Assembly: GCF_002688565.1 (NCBI RefSeq)
Contig: NZ_CP024011.1
Coordinates: 186,001 to 250,000 of the forward strand
Direction of reading: 5' to 3'
Source: Acinetobacter sp. LoGeW2-3
Lineage (GTDB): Bacteria > Pseudomonadota > Gammaproteobacteria > Pseudomonadales > Moraxellaceae
Length of the DNA stretch: 64,000 bases
Both the position numbers and the translations under genes were made by a program. Positions 39,759 through 48,640 of this stretch are shown one piece after another. The number at the start of each line of letters is the position of its first letter. The first letter of the stretch is position 1. Below the pieces are notes generated by a model, which did no database searches, had not been told where the DNA came from, and saw only the letters and a program-made list of their open reading frames with translations.

Positions 39759-40087
39759 ATTTTTATCTTCCTTCAACTTGTCTTTATTTTGTAAACATCG
39801 CGGGGCTAAATCGATGTGAGTATAGTATATTTATACTGCATTAAACTGGCTGCTCGACCTTTGTATAAAAAAGCAACATTTGTGAAATTTGAATTGACCA
39901 GTTCAAATTCAATTCATCATATTCAATAAAATTAATATATTGATTCATTTATCTTTTATTTCATTTATTTTTATAATATTTTTTTATAAAACTGATAACC
40001 ATATTTTATTCAAGGGCTTGTACTAGGCTTCTGTAGTTTCATCCTTTACAATCTTCCTACTTATTTTCCATTGTCGGGCTGAATACT
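39759..40087. other. AT-rich divergent intergenic region
   Basis: 329 bases between divergent prpF and permease genes. A TATACT-rich stretch near 39825-39835 could be a promoter for prpF. The centre is a run of A/T with no clear operator or reading frame. Confidence 0.4.
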
Positions 40088-41440
40088 TTGAATAAAGAGT
40101 CTTCACAACTTCAGCGTGGCTTAAAGAACCGTCATATTCAGTTGATCGCCATGGGCGGTGCAATTGGCACAGGCTTATTCTTAGGTTCCGCACAGGTGAT
40201 CCAATCCGCTGGTCCTTCGATTATTCTGGGCTATGCCATTGGTGGCTTAATTGCTTTCCTTATTATGCGTCAATTGGGTGAGATGATTGTTCATGAACCT
40301 GTTGCAGGTTCTTTCAGCCATTTTGCTTATAAATATTGGGGTAAATTCCCTGGTTTCCTTGCGGGCTGGAACTACTGGATCCTGTATATCTTGGTTGCTA
40401 TGACCGAGCTGACTGCTGTCGCAAAATATATTAACTACTGGTGGCCGCATATCCCTGCTTGGTCATCAGTGCTATTTTTCTTCATCGTGATTACCTTGGT
40501 CAACCTCGGCAATGTGAAATTCTACGGTGAATCCGAATTCTGGCTTTCTATTGTGAAAGTGACTGCGGTCATTTCCATGATTGTATTTGGCCTGTATTTA
40601 CTCTTCACTGCAGATGCCTCTTCTACTGCTTCGTTTAGCAACCTCTGGACAGCGGGTGGTTTCTTCCCGAATGGCTTTGAAGGTCTGTTCTATATGTTGG
40701 CCTTCCTCATGTTCGCTTTCGGCGGGATTGAGCTAATTGGTATGGCTGCGGCAGAAGCTGAAAATCCGGAAAAGACCATTCCTAAAGCGATTAACCAGGT
40801 TGTGTTCCGTATCCTGATTTTCTATGTGGGTGCGTTAACAATCTTGTTATCACTTGTGCCATGGAATCAGCTGGAACTGGGTGGTCTGGACAAAAGTCCA
40901 TTCGTAATGATCTTCAGTCAGCTAGGTATTGACTGGGCTGCACACCTGCTGAACTTCATTATTTTGACTGCTGCACTGTCCGTATATAACAGTGGTATGT
41001 ATGCGAATAGTCGTATGCTGTTTGGTCTGGCGAAACAAGGTAATGCACCTAAGATCTTCCTGAAAGTAAATAAACAAGGTACGCCAATTCCTGCAGTTCT
41101 ATTCTCTGCTGTGTTGATCTTTGGCTGTGTATTGTTGAACTACTTTGTCCCAGAAGATGCTTTAAGTCACCTGATCTATGTGGTTGTAGGTGCGCTAGTA
41201 TTGAACTGGGCCATGATTTCACTGACACATTTCAAGTTTATTCAAGCAATGAAAAAAATGGGTGAGAAAACGAAGTTTCCAGCACTTTGGTCTCCAGCAG
41301 GTAACGTGCTTGTATTGGGTTTTATCGCGACGATCCTTTACATCATGTGGACTCAAGGCTTCCAGGAATCGGTATACATGCTTCCGATCTGGGTAGTAGT
41401 GATGTTTGTCCTATTTAAGCTACTCCAGACTAAAAATTAA
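40088..41440 (+). CDS. Amino acid permease (AAT family)
   Basis: A 450-residue carrier with twelve hydrophobic segments. The signature LQRGLKNRHIQLIAMGGAIG near the start and LMFAFGGIELIGMAAAEAENPEKTIPKAI near 205-235 belong to the AAT family of proton-coupled amino acid importers (GabP, ProY, AroP and relatives). The substrate cannot be read from sequence. The likely start is TTG at 40088, because the next in-frame ATG falls inside the first conserved helix. A strong terminator follows. Confidence 0.9.
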   Translation: MNKESSQLQRGLKNRHIQLIAMGGAIGTGLFLGSAQVIQSAGPSIILGYAIGGLIAFLIMRQLGEMIVHEPVAGSFSHFAYKYWGKFPGFLAGWNYWILYILVAMTELTAVAKYINYWWPHIPAWSSVLFFFIVITLVNLGNVKFYGESEFWLSIVKVTAVISMIVFGLYLLFTADASSTASFSNLWTAGGFFPNGFEGLFYMLAFLMFAFGGIELIGMAAAEAENPEKTIPKAINQVVFRILIFYVGALTILLSLVPWNQLELGGLDKSPFVMIFSQLGIDWAAHLLNFIILTAALSVYNSGMYANSRMLFGLAKQGNAPKIFLKVNKQGTPIPAVLFSAVLIFGCVLLNYFVPEDALSHLIYVVVGALVLNWAMISLTHFKFIQAMKKMGEKTKFPALWSPAGNVLVLGFIATILYIMWTQGFQESVYMLPIWVVVMFVLFKLLQTKN

Positions 41441-41468
41441 TTAGAAACGTTTTAATTGATGATTTTTT

Positions 41469-41500
41469 AAAGTTATTGCTTCGGCAATAACTTTTTTTTT
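41469..41500 (+). terminator. Terminator of the amino acid permease gene
   Basis: An AAAGTTATTGC/GCAATAACTTT stem with a TTCG loop is followed by a long T run. Confidence 0.93.
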
Positions 41501-41532
41501 CGTCCTTTTTGGAGTAGATTAGGGATCGTTTT

Positions 41533-41605
41533 GCGCCCTTAGCTTAACTGGATAGAGCAGTTGCCTCCTAAGCGACCGACGTGGGTTCGAGTCCCGCAGG
41601 GCGCA
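41533..41605 (+). tRNA. tRNA-Arg (anticodon CCT)
   Basis: The acceptor arms GCGCCCT and AGGGCGC pair fully, the anticodon stem is GTTGC/GCGAC with loop CTCCTAA, and the T arm GTGGGTTCGAGTCCCGC is standard. The anticodon CCT reads AGG. The bases after the discriminator are CA, so the CCA end is not fully encoded and must be added by tRNA nucleotidyltransferase. No integrase lies beside it. Confidence 0.95.
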
Positions 41606-41791
41606 CATATTTTAAATATGTGAACTAATTAACAAAAAATTTAAGCAATAATTCAATATATTTATATTTTTTTAACTTAATCACCATCTTATTTAATTTA
41701 AATATTTTCAATTACTTATATCATTAAATTACCTTTCAATTAGTATTTTTACTCTAATTTGATGTTTTTTTGAACTATTCATTCAAATTCG

Positions 41792-41830
41792 AGCATTTAC
41801 TCTTTTTTATATTGTGTTATTTTTGTCACA
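41792..41830 (+). promoter_or_regulatory. Conserved upstream block of the first FadL-like gene
   Basis: The block starts AGCATTTACTCTTTTT, continues through TGTTA and ends near CACA. The same block lies upstream of the second FadL-like gene at 43442-43480. Its position, 112 bases before the start codon, fits a promoter or operator, but no factor is known to me. Confidence 0.5.
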
Positions 41831-41941
41831 TGGAGTAACAAATCAGCCATTGAAGGCAAAGGAATGACTCCAAAAAAAATACCAAGCAAATACCGAATAA
41901 ACGTTTAAAACCCAAATTTGTACCTCAAGGGAAGATGAAGA

Positions 41942-43198
41942 ATGAAATTAAAAACGCTTAGTACAGCAATGATTTTAGCAACGTTACCAATGACAGGTAC
42001 GTTTGCTGCAGCGTTGGATCGTTCAGGCCAATCTATTGCAGCTTTTTTGCAGCCAGGTAATTATTTTGAAGCAGGGATTTCTATCCTAGATCCTGATGTA
42101 TCTGGTAGAGATGCAGCTGGAAATTCAACAGGCGATATGGCGAGCGATTATTATTTCCCAAGTGCTGCTCTAAAATTTCAAGTCACAGATAATTTTTCAG
42201 TTGGCTTAATTTACGACCAACCCTTTGGTGCTGAGGCAGAATATAACCCAGGTAGTATTTTTGCGGTAAACCCAAATGAAGTTGTTGCTAGTATTCCTAA
42301 CCCTGCTGCACCTGGGGGAATTGTGCCAGTTACAGCAGAAATGGCAGGCGTAGCTAATCAAACTACAAATGTTGAAGTAAAAACTGAAAATTTGACCTTC
42401 TTATTTGGATTCCAACCAAATGAGAATTGGAATATTTATGCTGGTCCAGTTTATCAAACAGCAAAAGGCAATGTTTCTTTAAGAGGTGCTGGATATGGTG
42501 GTGCTGCAGGCTTTGGATCATATGATGCCAATTTGAAAGAAGATTCTGCATTAGGCTGGATTGCTGGTCTTGCTTACCAAATTCCTGAAATTGCTTTAAA
42601 AGCATCCGTGACTTATCGTTCAGAAATTGAGCATAAATTACAAGCAACAGAAACTGCAGGATTTGGGCAAGACATTACTACAGTAATTCCTGTTCCAATG
42701 ACAGCCGCTAAAACCGATGTAACGACTCCTCAATCGGTTAATCTAGATCTTCAGTCAGGTATTATGACTGACACAGTAGTATTTTTAAATGTACGCTGGG
42801 TGAACTGGGAAGATTTCTCAATTCGTCCAAATTATTTTGGGCAAGCAGCACAAGCTGTGGTTGGAGAAGCTATTAATTTAGTTGATTATTCTGATGACCA
42901 ATGGTCTGCAACTGCAGGTATAGGTCGTAAATTTAGCGAGCAATGGGCTGGTAATGTTTCTGTAGGTTGGGATTCTGGTGCAGGTGATCCTGTTACAACA
43001 TTAGGTCCTACAGAAGGATACTGGAATGTTGGGCTTGGGTTGCAATTCTCACCTGCTCCAAATTACTTTATTGCTGGTGGCGTAAAATATTTCTGGTTAG
43101 GCGATGCAACAGCTAAAACAGCTATCAATAATAATGTAGGTAAATTTGAAGACAACAATGCTATCGCATATGGTCTGAAAATTGGTTACCGTTTCTAA
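41942..43198 (+). CDS. FadL/OmpP1-family outer membrane transport protein, first paralogue
   Basis: 418 residues with a signal peptide ending near TFAAA, then DRSGQSIAAFLQPGNYFEAG, which is characteristic of the family's N-terminal hatch region. The chain ends in a beta-barrel with C-terminal Phe (KIGYRF). Members import hydrophobic molecules such as long-chain fatty acids, alkanes or aromatics across the outer membrane. GGGAAGA stands before the ATG. A close paralogue follows on the same strand after 321 bases. A role in supplying substrate for wax ester synthesis is possible but not shown. Confidence 0.92.
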   Translation: MKLKTLSTAMILATLPMTGTFAAALDRSGQSIAAFLQPGNYFEAGISILDPDVSGRDAAGNSTGDMASDYYFPSAALKFQVTDNFSVGLIYDQPFGAEAEYNPGSIFAVNPNEVVASIPNPAAPGGIVPVTAEMAGVANQTTNVEVKTENLTFLFGFQPNENWNIYAGPVYQTAKGNVSLRGAGYGGAAGFGSYDANLKEDSALGWIAGLAYQIPEIALKASVTYRSEIEHKLQATETAGFGQDITTVIPVPMTAAKTDVTTPQSVNLDLQSGIMTDTVVFLNVRWVNWEDFSIRPNYFGQAAQAVVGEAINLVDYSDDQWSATAGIGRKFSEQWAGNVSVGWDSGAGDPVTTLGPTEGYWNVGLGLQFSPAPNYFIAGGVKYFWLGDATAKTAINNNVGKFEDNNAIAYGLKIGYRF

Positions 43199-43205
43199 TA
43201 TCCAG

Positions 43206-43244
43206 AACAATAACAAACCACCTTCGGGTGGTTTGTTATTGTTT
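43206..43244 (+). terminator. Terminator of the first FadL-like gene
   Basis: A long perfect stem, AACAATAACAAACCACC paired with its complement around a TTCG loop, ends in TTT. Confidence 0.88.
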
Positions 43245-43441
43245 AAATTTATTTTTATACATTTGTAAACTATTTGTTGATTTAAACATCAATTAATTTT
43301 TAACTAATTTATTTGTCATTCCAGTCAATTCACCTAAAAATAATATTATTGAATTCACATATTTAACCTTATATTTTTAGTACAAAAACTCTAACCTCTC
43401 CTATTTTAATTACTGATCAGTTCAAATCTTCATTAAAGCCT

Positions 43442-43480
43442 AGCATTTACTCTTTTTAATTTTATGTTACTTTTCCACAA
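43442..43480 (+). promoter_or_regulatory. Conserved upstream block of the second FadL-like gene
   Basis: Begins with the same 16 bases (AGCATTTACTCTTTTT) as the block before the first paralogue, then shares TGTTA, a T run and CACA. It is only 40 bases from the start codon here. The match stands out because the surrounding intergenic sequence is otherwise not conserved between the two genes. Confidence 0.5.
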
Positions 43481-43519
43481 CTTTTTATTATGTTTATGCA
43501 ACATTATCAGGGAAGAGCC

Positions 43520-44713
43520 ATGAAGCTTAAGCCAATTTCTATTGCAATATTACTTGCAACACTCCCAACCTCAACAATTTTTGCAGGTGGTTTAGACCGC
43601 TCAGGACAGTCAATTCAAGCATTTTTACAACCAGGAAATTATGCAGAAGCTGGTATTTCGGTTTTAGATCCAGACGTTAAAGGCACTTCAACTGTTAAGA
43701 ATGATTTTGGCGATTATACTGGTAATAAAATTAGCGATATGGCTGATGATTACTCTTTCATTAATGCGGCAATCAAAGTTCAGGCAACTGATAAAGTATC
43801 TTTAGGTTTGATTTATGATCAGCCTTATGGCGCCGATGCAACTTATTCTGCTAATGGAGCTATATCTAGCTTCTCTCAAGCCGCAGAAGGAACATCAGTA
43901 GAAGTTAAAACTCAAAATTTAACTGCGCTAATTGGTTATCAACCAAATCAAAACTGGAATTTTTATGCGGGTCCAGTATGGCAAACTGTAGAAGCGGATA
44001 TTAAATTACGCGGTGCTGCATATAAAAGCCTATCTGGTTACAATATTAAAGTAGAGCAAGAAGAAGCATATGGTTGGTTAGCTGGCTTTGCCTATCAAAT
44101 TCCAGAAATTGCGCTTAAAGGAGCTGTAACTTACCGTTCTGAAATCAAACATAATGCATCAAGCAAAGAAACATCTTCACTGTACGTTCCTGCTAATATG
44201 CTCGGTAATCCTCTACTTATAGACTTAAGAAATATTAATAGTAATGTCGAAGCAATTACTCCTCAATCTGTAAATATCGATCTACAATCGGGTATTTCTC
44301 AGAATACGATTGCATTTGCAAATTTACGTTGGGTGCATTGGGATAATTTCGTAGTTAGTCCTACTTTACTTTCTCATCCATTAGTTAATCAAAACCTAAT
44401 TGATTATTCTGATGATCAATATTCTGCAACATTAGGATTAGGACATAAATTTTCTGATAAATGGTCTGCTACTACTGCGGTAGGCTGGGATTCTGGTGCA
44501 GGTAATCCTGTGACAACGCTTGGCCCAACTGAAGGCTACTGGAGTTTAGGTCTGGGTGCTCAATATAGTCCTGCTGCAAATTACTTTATCCAGGCCGGTG
44601 TAAAACATCTATGGCTAGGTGATGCTACTGCACAGACAGGAGGAAATCCAGTAGGTGAATTCGAAAATAACAATGCATGGGCATACGGTATGAAGATTGG
44701 TTACCGCTTCTAA
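43520..44713 (+). CDS. FadL/OmpP1-family outer membrane transport protein, second paralogue
   Basis: 397 residues from the ATG at 43520 (MKLKPIS), which has GGGAAGAG before it; the frame extends upstream to 43490 without support. The signal peptide ends at TIFAGG, followed by DRSGQSIQAFLQPGNYAEAG as in the first paralogue. Both share GLIYDQP, YAGPVWQT/YAGPVYQT and the closing GYRF. The loops after residue 45 and around 220 differ in length, so substrate preference may have diverged. The pair appears to be a tandem duplication that included the promoter block. Confidence 0.92.
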   Translation: MKLKPISIAILLATLPTSTIFAGGLDRSGQSIQAFLQPGNYAEAGISVLDPDVKGTSTVKNDFGDYTGNKISDMADDYSFINAAIKVQATDKVSLGLIYDQPYGADATYSANGAISSFSQAAEGTSVEVKTQNLTALIGYQPNQNWNFYAGPVWQTVEADIKLRGAAYKSLSGYNIKVEQEEAYGWLAGFAYQIPEIALKGAVTYRSEIKHNASSKETSSLYVPANMLGNPLLIDLRNINSNVEAITPQSVNIDLQSGISQNTIAFANLRWVHWDNFVVSPTLLSHPLVNQNLIDYSDDQYSATLGLGHKFSDKWSATTAVGWDSGAGNPVTTLGPTEGYWSLGLGAQYSPAANYFIQAGVKHLWLGDATAQTGGNPVGEFENNNAWAYGMKIGYRF

Positions 44714-44731
44714 TCTCAAACTTATGCAAAT

Positions 44732-44760
44732 AAAAAAAGCCGCATCAAGCGGCTTTTTTT
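44732..44760. terminator. Terminator between FadL-like gene and thrH
   Basis: An AAGCCGC/GCGGCTT stem is flanked by seven A and seven T residues and can serve both convergent genes. Confidence 0.9.
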
Positions 44761-44773
44761 ATTATGTATGTCT

Positions 44774-45391
44774 TTATCCAGGAATATCACGTACTGAAGC
44801 ATTACGAATTGCTTCTTTCAGTGCTGCATAACCATGAATTGGTGGAAATTGCGGAAATTCTGCAATCACATTTTCTGGTGCATCAAACAGGAATCCTTGA
44901 TCTGCTTCACCAAGCATCGTCGTATCGTTATAAGAGTCGCCTGCCGCGATCACACGGAAATTCAGACCATGTAATGCTTTTACTGCTTGGCGTTTCTGAT
45001 CGGGCTGACGTAATTTGTAGGCAGTGATCATGCCCTTCTCATCAGTTTCAAGTTTGTGACAAAAAATAGTTGGCCATCCTAGCTGTTTCATTAATGGATG
45101 CGCAAATTCATAGAAAGTGTCAGAAAGAATGATTAATTGGAAATGTGTACTTACCCATTCTACAAACTCTTTGGCACCTTCAAATGGCCCCATATCAGCA
45201 ATCACTTCCTGAATATCATTCAGACCCAAGCCATGTTCTTTCAGAATATTCAGACGTTGTGTCATTAACACATCATAGTCAGGAATATCACGAGTCGTTG
45301 CTTCAAGCGCTTTAATGCCTGTTTTCTTTGCAAAATTAATCCAAATTTCAGGAACCAATACACCTTCAAGATCCAGACATACGACTTCCAT
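44774..45391 (-). CDS. thrH: ThrH: phosphoserine phosphatase / homoserine phosphotransferase
   Basis: A 205-residue HAD enzyme. MEVVCLDLEGVLVPEIWI is the typical ThrH start, with the Glu of DLEG replacing the usual second Asp; ILSDTFYEF is motif II and AAGDSYNDTTML is motif IV. Pseudomonas ThrH moves phosphate from phosphoserine to homoserine, linking serine and threonine synthesis; the same role is inferred here. GAGGGG precedes the ATG. No serine or threonine gene is adjacent. Confidence 0.92.
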   Translation of the reverse strand: MEVVCLDLEGVLVPEIWINFAKKTGIKALEATTRDIPDYDVLMTQRLNILKEHGLGLNDIQEVIADMGPFEGAKEFVEWVSTHFQLIILSDTFYEFAHPLMKQLGWPTIFCHKLETDEKGMITAYKLRQPDQKRQAVKALHGLNFRVIAAGDSYNDTTMLGEADQGFLFDAPENVIAEFPQFPPIHGYAALKEAIRNASVRDIPG

Positions 45392-45592
45392 GAATATTCC
45401 CCTCAGTTATCATTTAAAAACTTTCCATATCATAGCTGAAGATTCACATTTTGCATTGTTCTTTTTTAAATCTGTTTTTTTCATAAGTATTTATTTTTTA
45501 GTGATAAGACAGCTAATTCTCTTCTATTAAAATAGATGTGAAATTAATTAATATAGGCAGAGTCATTCCAAGCCTATGTCGCCAGGATTCCC

Positions 45593-46327
45593 ATGACCAC
45601 TATTCCTACTATTGATATTGTAGATGCACTTGCATCTGAATATGCAGATAAATCTCCAAGTGAAATTTTGGAACTTGCACTGAGTCAAACCGGTGAAATT
45701 GCCATTTCATTTTCTGGTGCGGAAGATGTCGTACTGATTGATATGGCTTCCCATCTCGGTAAACCATTCCGTGTCTTTAGTCTGGATACAGGCCGCCTGC
45801 ACGCTGAAACTTATCAATTTATTGAGCAAGTTCGTAAACACTATAATATTGATATCGAAATCTGCTTCCCTGAACATGAAGCAATTGAAAATCTGACCAC
45901 TCAAAAAGGCATGTTCAGTTTTTATCGAGATGGTCATCAGGAATGTTGCGGGATTCGTAAGGTTCAACCATTACGTAAGAAGCTTGCAACTTTAGATGGC
46001 TGGATTACTGGTCAACGTAAAGATCAGAGTCCAGGTACCCGTAATGAAATCCCAGTGGTTCAGGCAGATCCAGGTTTTTCAGGTCCAGGTAAACAGCTGA
46101 TCAAATACAATCCTCTTGCAAACTGGTCAAGTGCTGATGTATGGAATTACATCCGTATGATGGAAATTCCATATAATCCATTGCATGAGAAAGGCTTTAT
46201 TTCGATTGGTTGTGAACCTTGTACCCGTCCTGTACTACCAAACCAGCACGAGCGTGAAGGTCGCTGGTGGTGGGAAGAAGCGACACATAAAGAATGTGGC
46301 CTACATGCTGGCAATTTGAAAAAATAA
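45593..46327 (+). CDS. cysH: Phosphoadenylyl/adenylyl-sulfate reductase
   Basis: 244 residues. The ATP-pyrophosphatase-like core includes [15 protein letters not shown] near 38-52. Cys118-Cys119 and Cys207-x2-Cys210 are the ligands of a 4Fe-4S cluster, which marks the assimilatory APS-reducing type. ECGLH near the end carries the redox Cys235 that forms the thiosulfonate intermediate. The enzyme reduces activated sulfate to sulfite with thioredoxin. AGGA lies before the ATG. It is a single gene with its own terminator; the rest of the cys pathway is elsewhere. Confidence 0.95.
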   Translation: MTTIPTIDIVDALASEYADKSPSEILELALSQTGEIAISFSGAEDVVLIDMASHLGKPFRVFSLDTGRLHAETYQFIEQVRKHYNIDIEICFPEHEAIENLTTQKGMFSFYRDGHQECCGIRKVQPLRKKLATLDGWITGQRKDQSPGTRNEIPVVQADPGFSGPGKQLIKYNPLANWSSADVWNYIRMMEIPYNPLHEKGFISIGCEPCTRPVLPNQHEREGRWWWEEATHKECGLHAGNLKK

Positions 46328-46804
46328 AGCTGAGCTACATCATTCAGTTTTATGGGAAGGCCATCTTAAAAAAGGTGGTCTTTTTAATTTTTGGTTTTAC
46401 ATTTAGTGACAAGATATAAAATCTCCTGCTCACCATTCGTCGGGAAGTATGATGATGATAATTAAAGAATTTATAAAGTATTAGCTAATTGATTTATTCG
46501 CATAAAAATGTGAAATTGCACTTAATACTCTTCTTTTAAGTCCTCATAATTATTCAGTTACCCTACATTTTGCTTCTTAAATCCTATTTTTAGTGATGTA
46601 TTTAAAAACTAAAAAATTCACATTTCAAAAATTTAGGAAGCTATTAATTTCCTTGTCAATAGTTACTTATTCACTTGCAAGATCGTGATAAAGCAGTTCA
46701 TTTATGCGTTAAAACCGCTATACTTTAATCACTAAAGCAATAATTCTAACAAGGCTTTTCAGATAGAGAACAGCCAAATAGAGTGCAGTGAGGCAATCCA
46801 CGCT
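46328..46804. other. Intergenic region between cysH and the wax ester synthase gene
   Basis: 477 bases. A hairpin at 46358-46387 (GGCCATCTT/AAGGTGGTC with G-T pairs, then T residues) is the likely cysH terminator. The rest is AT-rich and should contain the promoter of the downstream gene; TATACT near 46719 could be a -10 element. No reading frame of interest. Confidence 0.55.
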
Positions 46805-48187
46805 ATGCGTCCATTACATCCAATTGATCTTATTTTTCTCTCATTAGAAAAACGGCAGCAGCCTATGCATGTAGGTGGTCTTTTTTTATTTCAGATTCCT
46901 GAGAATGCACCTGCAACTTTTATTCAAGATTTGGTCAAAGATATTCGTACTTCCAAATCAATGCCCATTCCACCATTCAATAACTATTTAAACGGTTTTT
47001 TCTGGGATGAAGACGAGCAGTTTGATCTGGATCATCACTTCCGCCATATTGCCCTGCCAAAGCCAGGCCGTATTCGCGAATTACTGACTTATATCTCACA
47101 AGAGCACAGTGCACTGATTGACCGGGCCAAACCGCTATGGACCTGTCATATTATTGAAGGTATTGAAGGTAATCGCTTCGCCATGTACTTCAAAATCCAT
47201 CATGCCATGGTTGATGGGATTGCCAGTATGCGTCTAGTAGAGAAATCCCTGTCGCAAGATCCATATGCAAAAAGTATCGTACCCTTGTGGTCTGTAGAAG
47301 GTCCGCGTGCCAAGCGTCTGAAAGCACCGAAAGTGAGTCGAATCAAAGGCGTTCTATCTACACTTAAAGAGCAGTTAGAAACGACGCCACGTGTCCTGTA
47401 TGAAGTGTCGCAAACCATTCTAAAAGATATGGGGCGTAATCCGGATTATGTTTCCAGCTTCCAGGCACCCGCTTCTATTCTGAATCAGCGTGTCAGTGCA
47501 TCACGTCGCTTTGCTGCGCAGTCATTTGAGTTCGAGCGTCTACGCCATATTTCTAAAGCTTTAGGGGTAACGATTAACGATATCGTTCTTGCGATCTGTT
47601 CAGGCGCTTTACGTGAATATTTAATCAGTCAGGATGCCCTGCCGAAAAAACCATTGATTGCCATGGTTCCGGCTTCTGTACGTTCAGATGATTCCGATGT
47701 ATCGAACCGTATTACCATGATTCTGGCGAATCTGGGTACGCATAAGGAAGACCCACTAGAGCGTCTTAAAATTGTGCGTCGCAGTGTATTAAATGCCAAA
47801 GAACGCTTTAAGCGCATGAATGCCAATCAGATTCTAAACTATAGTGCTTTTGTTTATGGGGCTGCAGGTTTAAATATCGCCTCTGGTCTAATGCCAAAAC
47901 GTCAGGCGTTTAACCTGGTGATTTCCAATGTACCTGGACCACAGGAACCACTGTACTGGAATGGTGCTCGTCTGGAAGCCCTCTACCCAGCTTCAATCGT
48001 ACTGGATGGTCAGGCGCTGAATATCACCATGACCAGTTACTTAGACAAACTGGAAGTTGGCCTAACTGCCTGCCGTAATGCCCTGCCAAAAATGCAGAAT
48101 CTGCTCACTCACTTAGAGGACGAAATCCAGCGTTTTGAACGGATTGTAGATGGTGGCAAAACCCCAAAGCTTGCAGCAGTGAGTTAG
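46805..48187 (+). CDS. atfA: Wax ester synthase / diacylglycerol acyltransferase
   Basis: A 460-residue bifunctional acyltransferase (WS/DGAT) that makes wax esters and triacylglycerols from acyl-CoA. The catalytic HHAMVDG is at 132-138, exactly where it lies in the Acinetobacter enzyme. The opening MRPLHPIDLIFLSLEKRQQPMH and the ISNVPGPQEPLYWNGARL region near 377-394 are also typical, as is the total length. Storage lipid formation at the inner membrane is established for this family. Some strains have more than one copy, so the symbol is by family. Two hairpins follow the stop codon. Confidence 0.95.
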   Translation: MRPLHPIDLIFLSLEKRQQPMHVGGLFLFQIPENAPATFIQDLVKDIRTSKSMPIPPFNNYLNGFFWDEDEQFDLDHHFRHIALPKPGRIRELLTYISQEHSALIDRAKPLWTCHIIEGIEGNRFAMYFKIHHAMVDGIASMRLVEKSLSQDPYAKSIVPLWSVEGPRAKRLKAPKVSRIKGVLSTLKEQLETTPRVLYEVSQTILKDMGRNPDYVSSFQAPASILNQRVSASRRFAAQSFEFERLRHISKALGVTINDIVLAICSGALREYLISQDALPKKPLIAMVPASVRSDDSDVSNRITMILANLGTHKEDPLERLKIVRRSVLNAKERFKRMNANQILNYSAFVYGAAGLNIASGLMPKRQAFNLVISNVPGPQEPLYWNGARLEALYPASIVLDGQALNITMTSYLDKLEVGLTACRNALPKMQNLLTHLEDEIQRFERIVDGGKTPKLAAVS

Positions 48188-48210
48188 ACTGCGATAACGA
48201 CTAGATTTAT

Positions 48211-48284
48211 GTGCAAAAATGCACGTGAGCATTTTTGCCAATAATTTCATGCAAAAATATAGGGGCTTATAGAGCCCCTTTATT
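48211..48284 (+). terminator. Double hairpin after the wax ester synthase gene
   Basis: The first stem is GCAAAAATGC/GCATTTTTGC (48212-48237), a perfect 10-base inverted repeat. The second is AGGGGCT/AGCCCCT (48261-48280), followed by a T-rich tail and the better candidate for the actual terminator. The first has no T run. Confidence 0.7.
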
Positions 48285-48331
48285 TTTATTTGATTATTTT
48301 TTATTCAAATAATTTCGACAATGTCAAAATT

Positions 48332-48505
48332 TTAACTTTTCACAGTACGACATTGCTTTAGCAATTGATAGCAAACCGTACGGACCATAGATGAAGTAAT
48401 CTGAACTTCATTGCCACGTTCATCCACAATGTATCCTGCGTGGACAGTTTTCGGTTCAAGCACGTGTTTTAGACCCTTATTAATAACTGCTTTACTTATA
48501 CTCAT
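48332..48505 (-). CDS. PA1571-like small protein
   Basis: 57 residues from the ATG at 48505, which has GAGG six bases before it; an in-frame ATG at 48517 overlaps that site and is unlikely. The stretch GYIVDERGNEVQITSSMVRTVCYQLL resembles the short PA1571-type proteins of Pseudomonas and Acinetobacter, which are of unknown role. No signal peptide or membrane segment. Good ribosome binding site and coding character support a real gene despite its size. Confidence 0.7.
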   Translation of the reverse strand: MSISKAVINKGLKHVLEPKTVHAGYIVDERGNEVQITSSMVRTVCYQLLKQCRTVKS

Positions 48506-48640
48506 AACACACCTCATTTTTGCTAAGCCAAAAATACAGGGAGATCGGCTTTGGCTACTGAATGTATCTAGTATTCAGAATTCACCCGTACTTGTAAAAT
48601 TGCAGTTGTAACAAGGGTTTTACGACATTCTGTTACAATT

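Noticed and set aside
41533..41941. Integration site at the tRNA-Arg gene
   Set aside because: No integrase is present and no second copy of the tRNA 3' end was seen downstream; the following genes look native.
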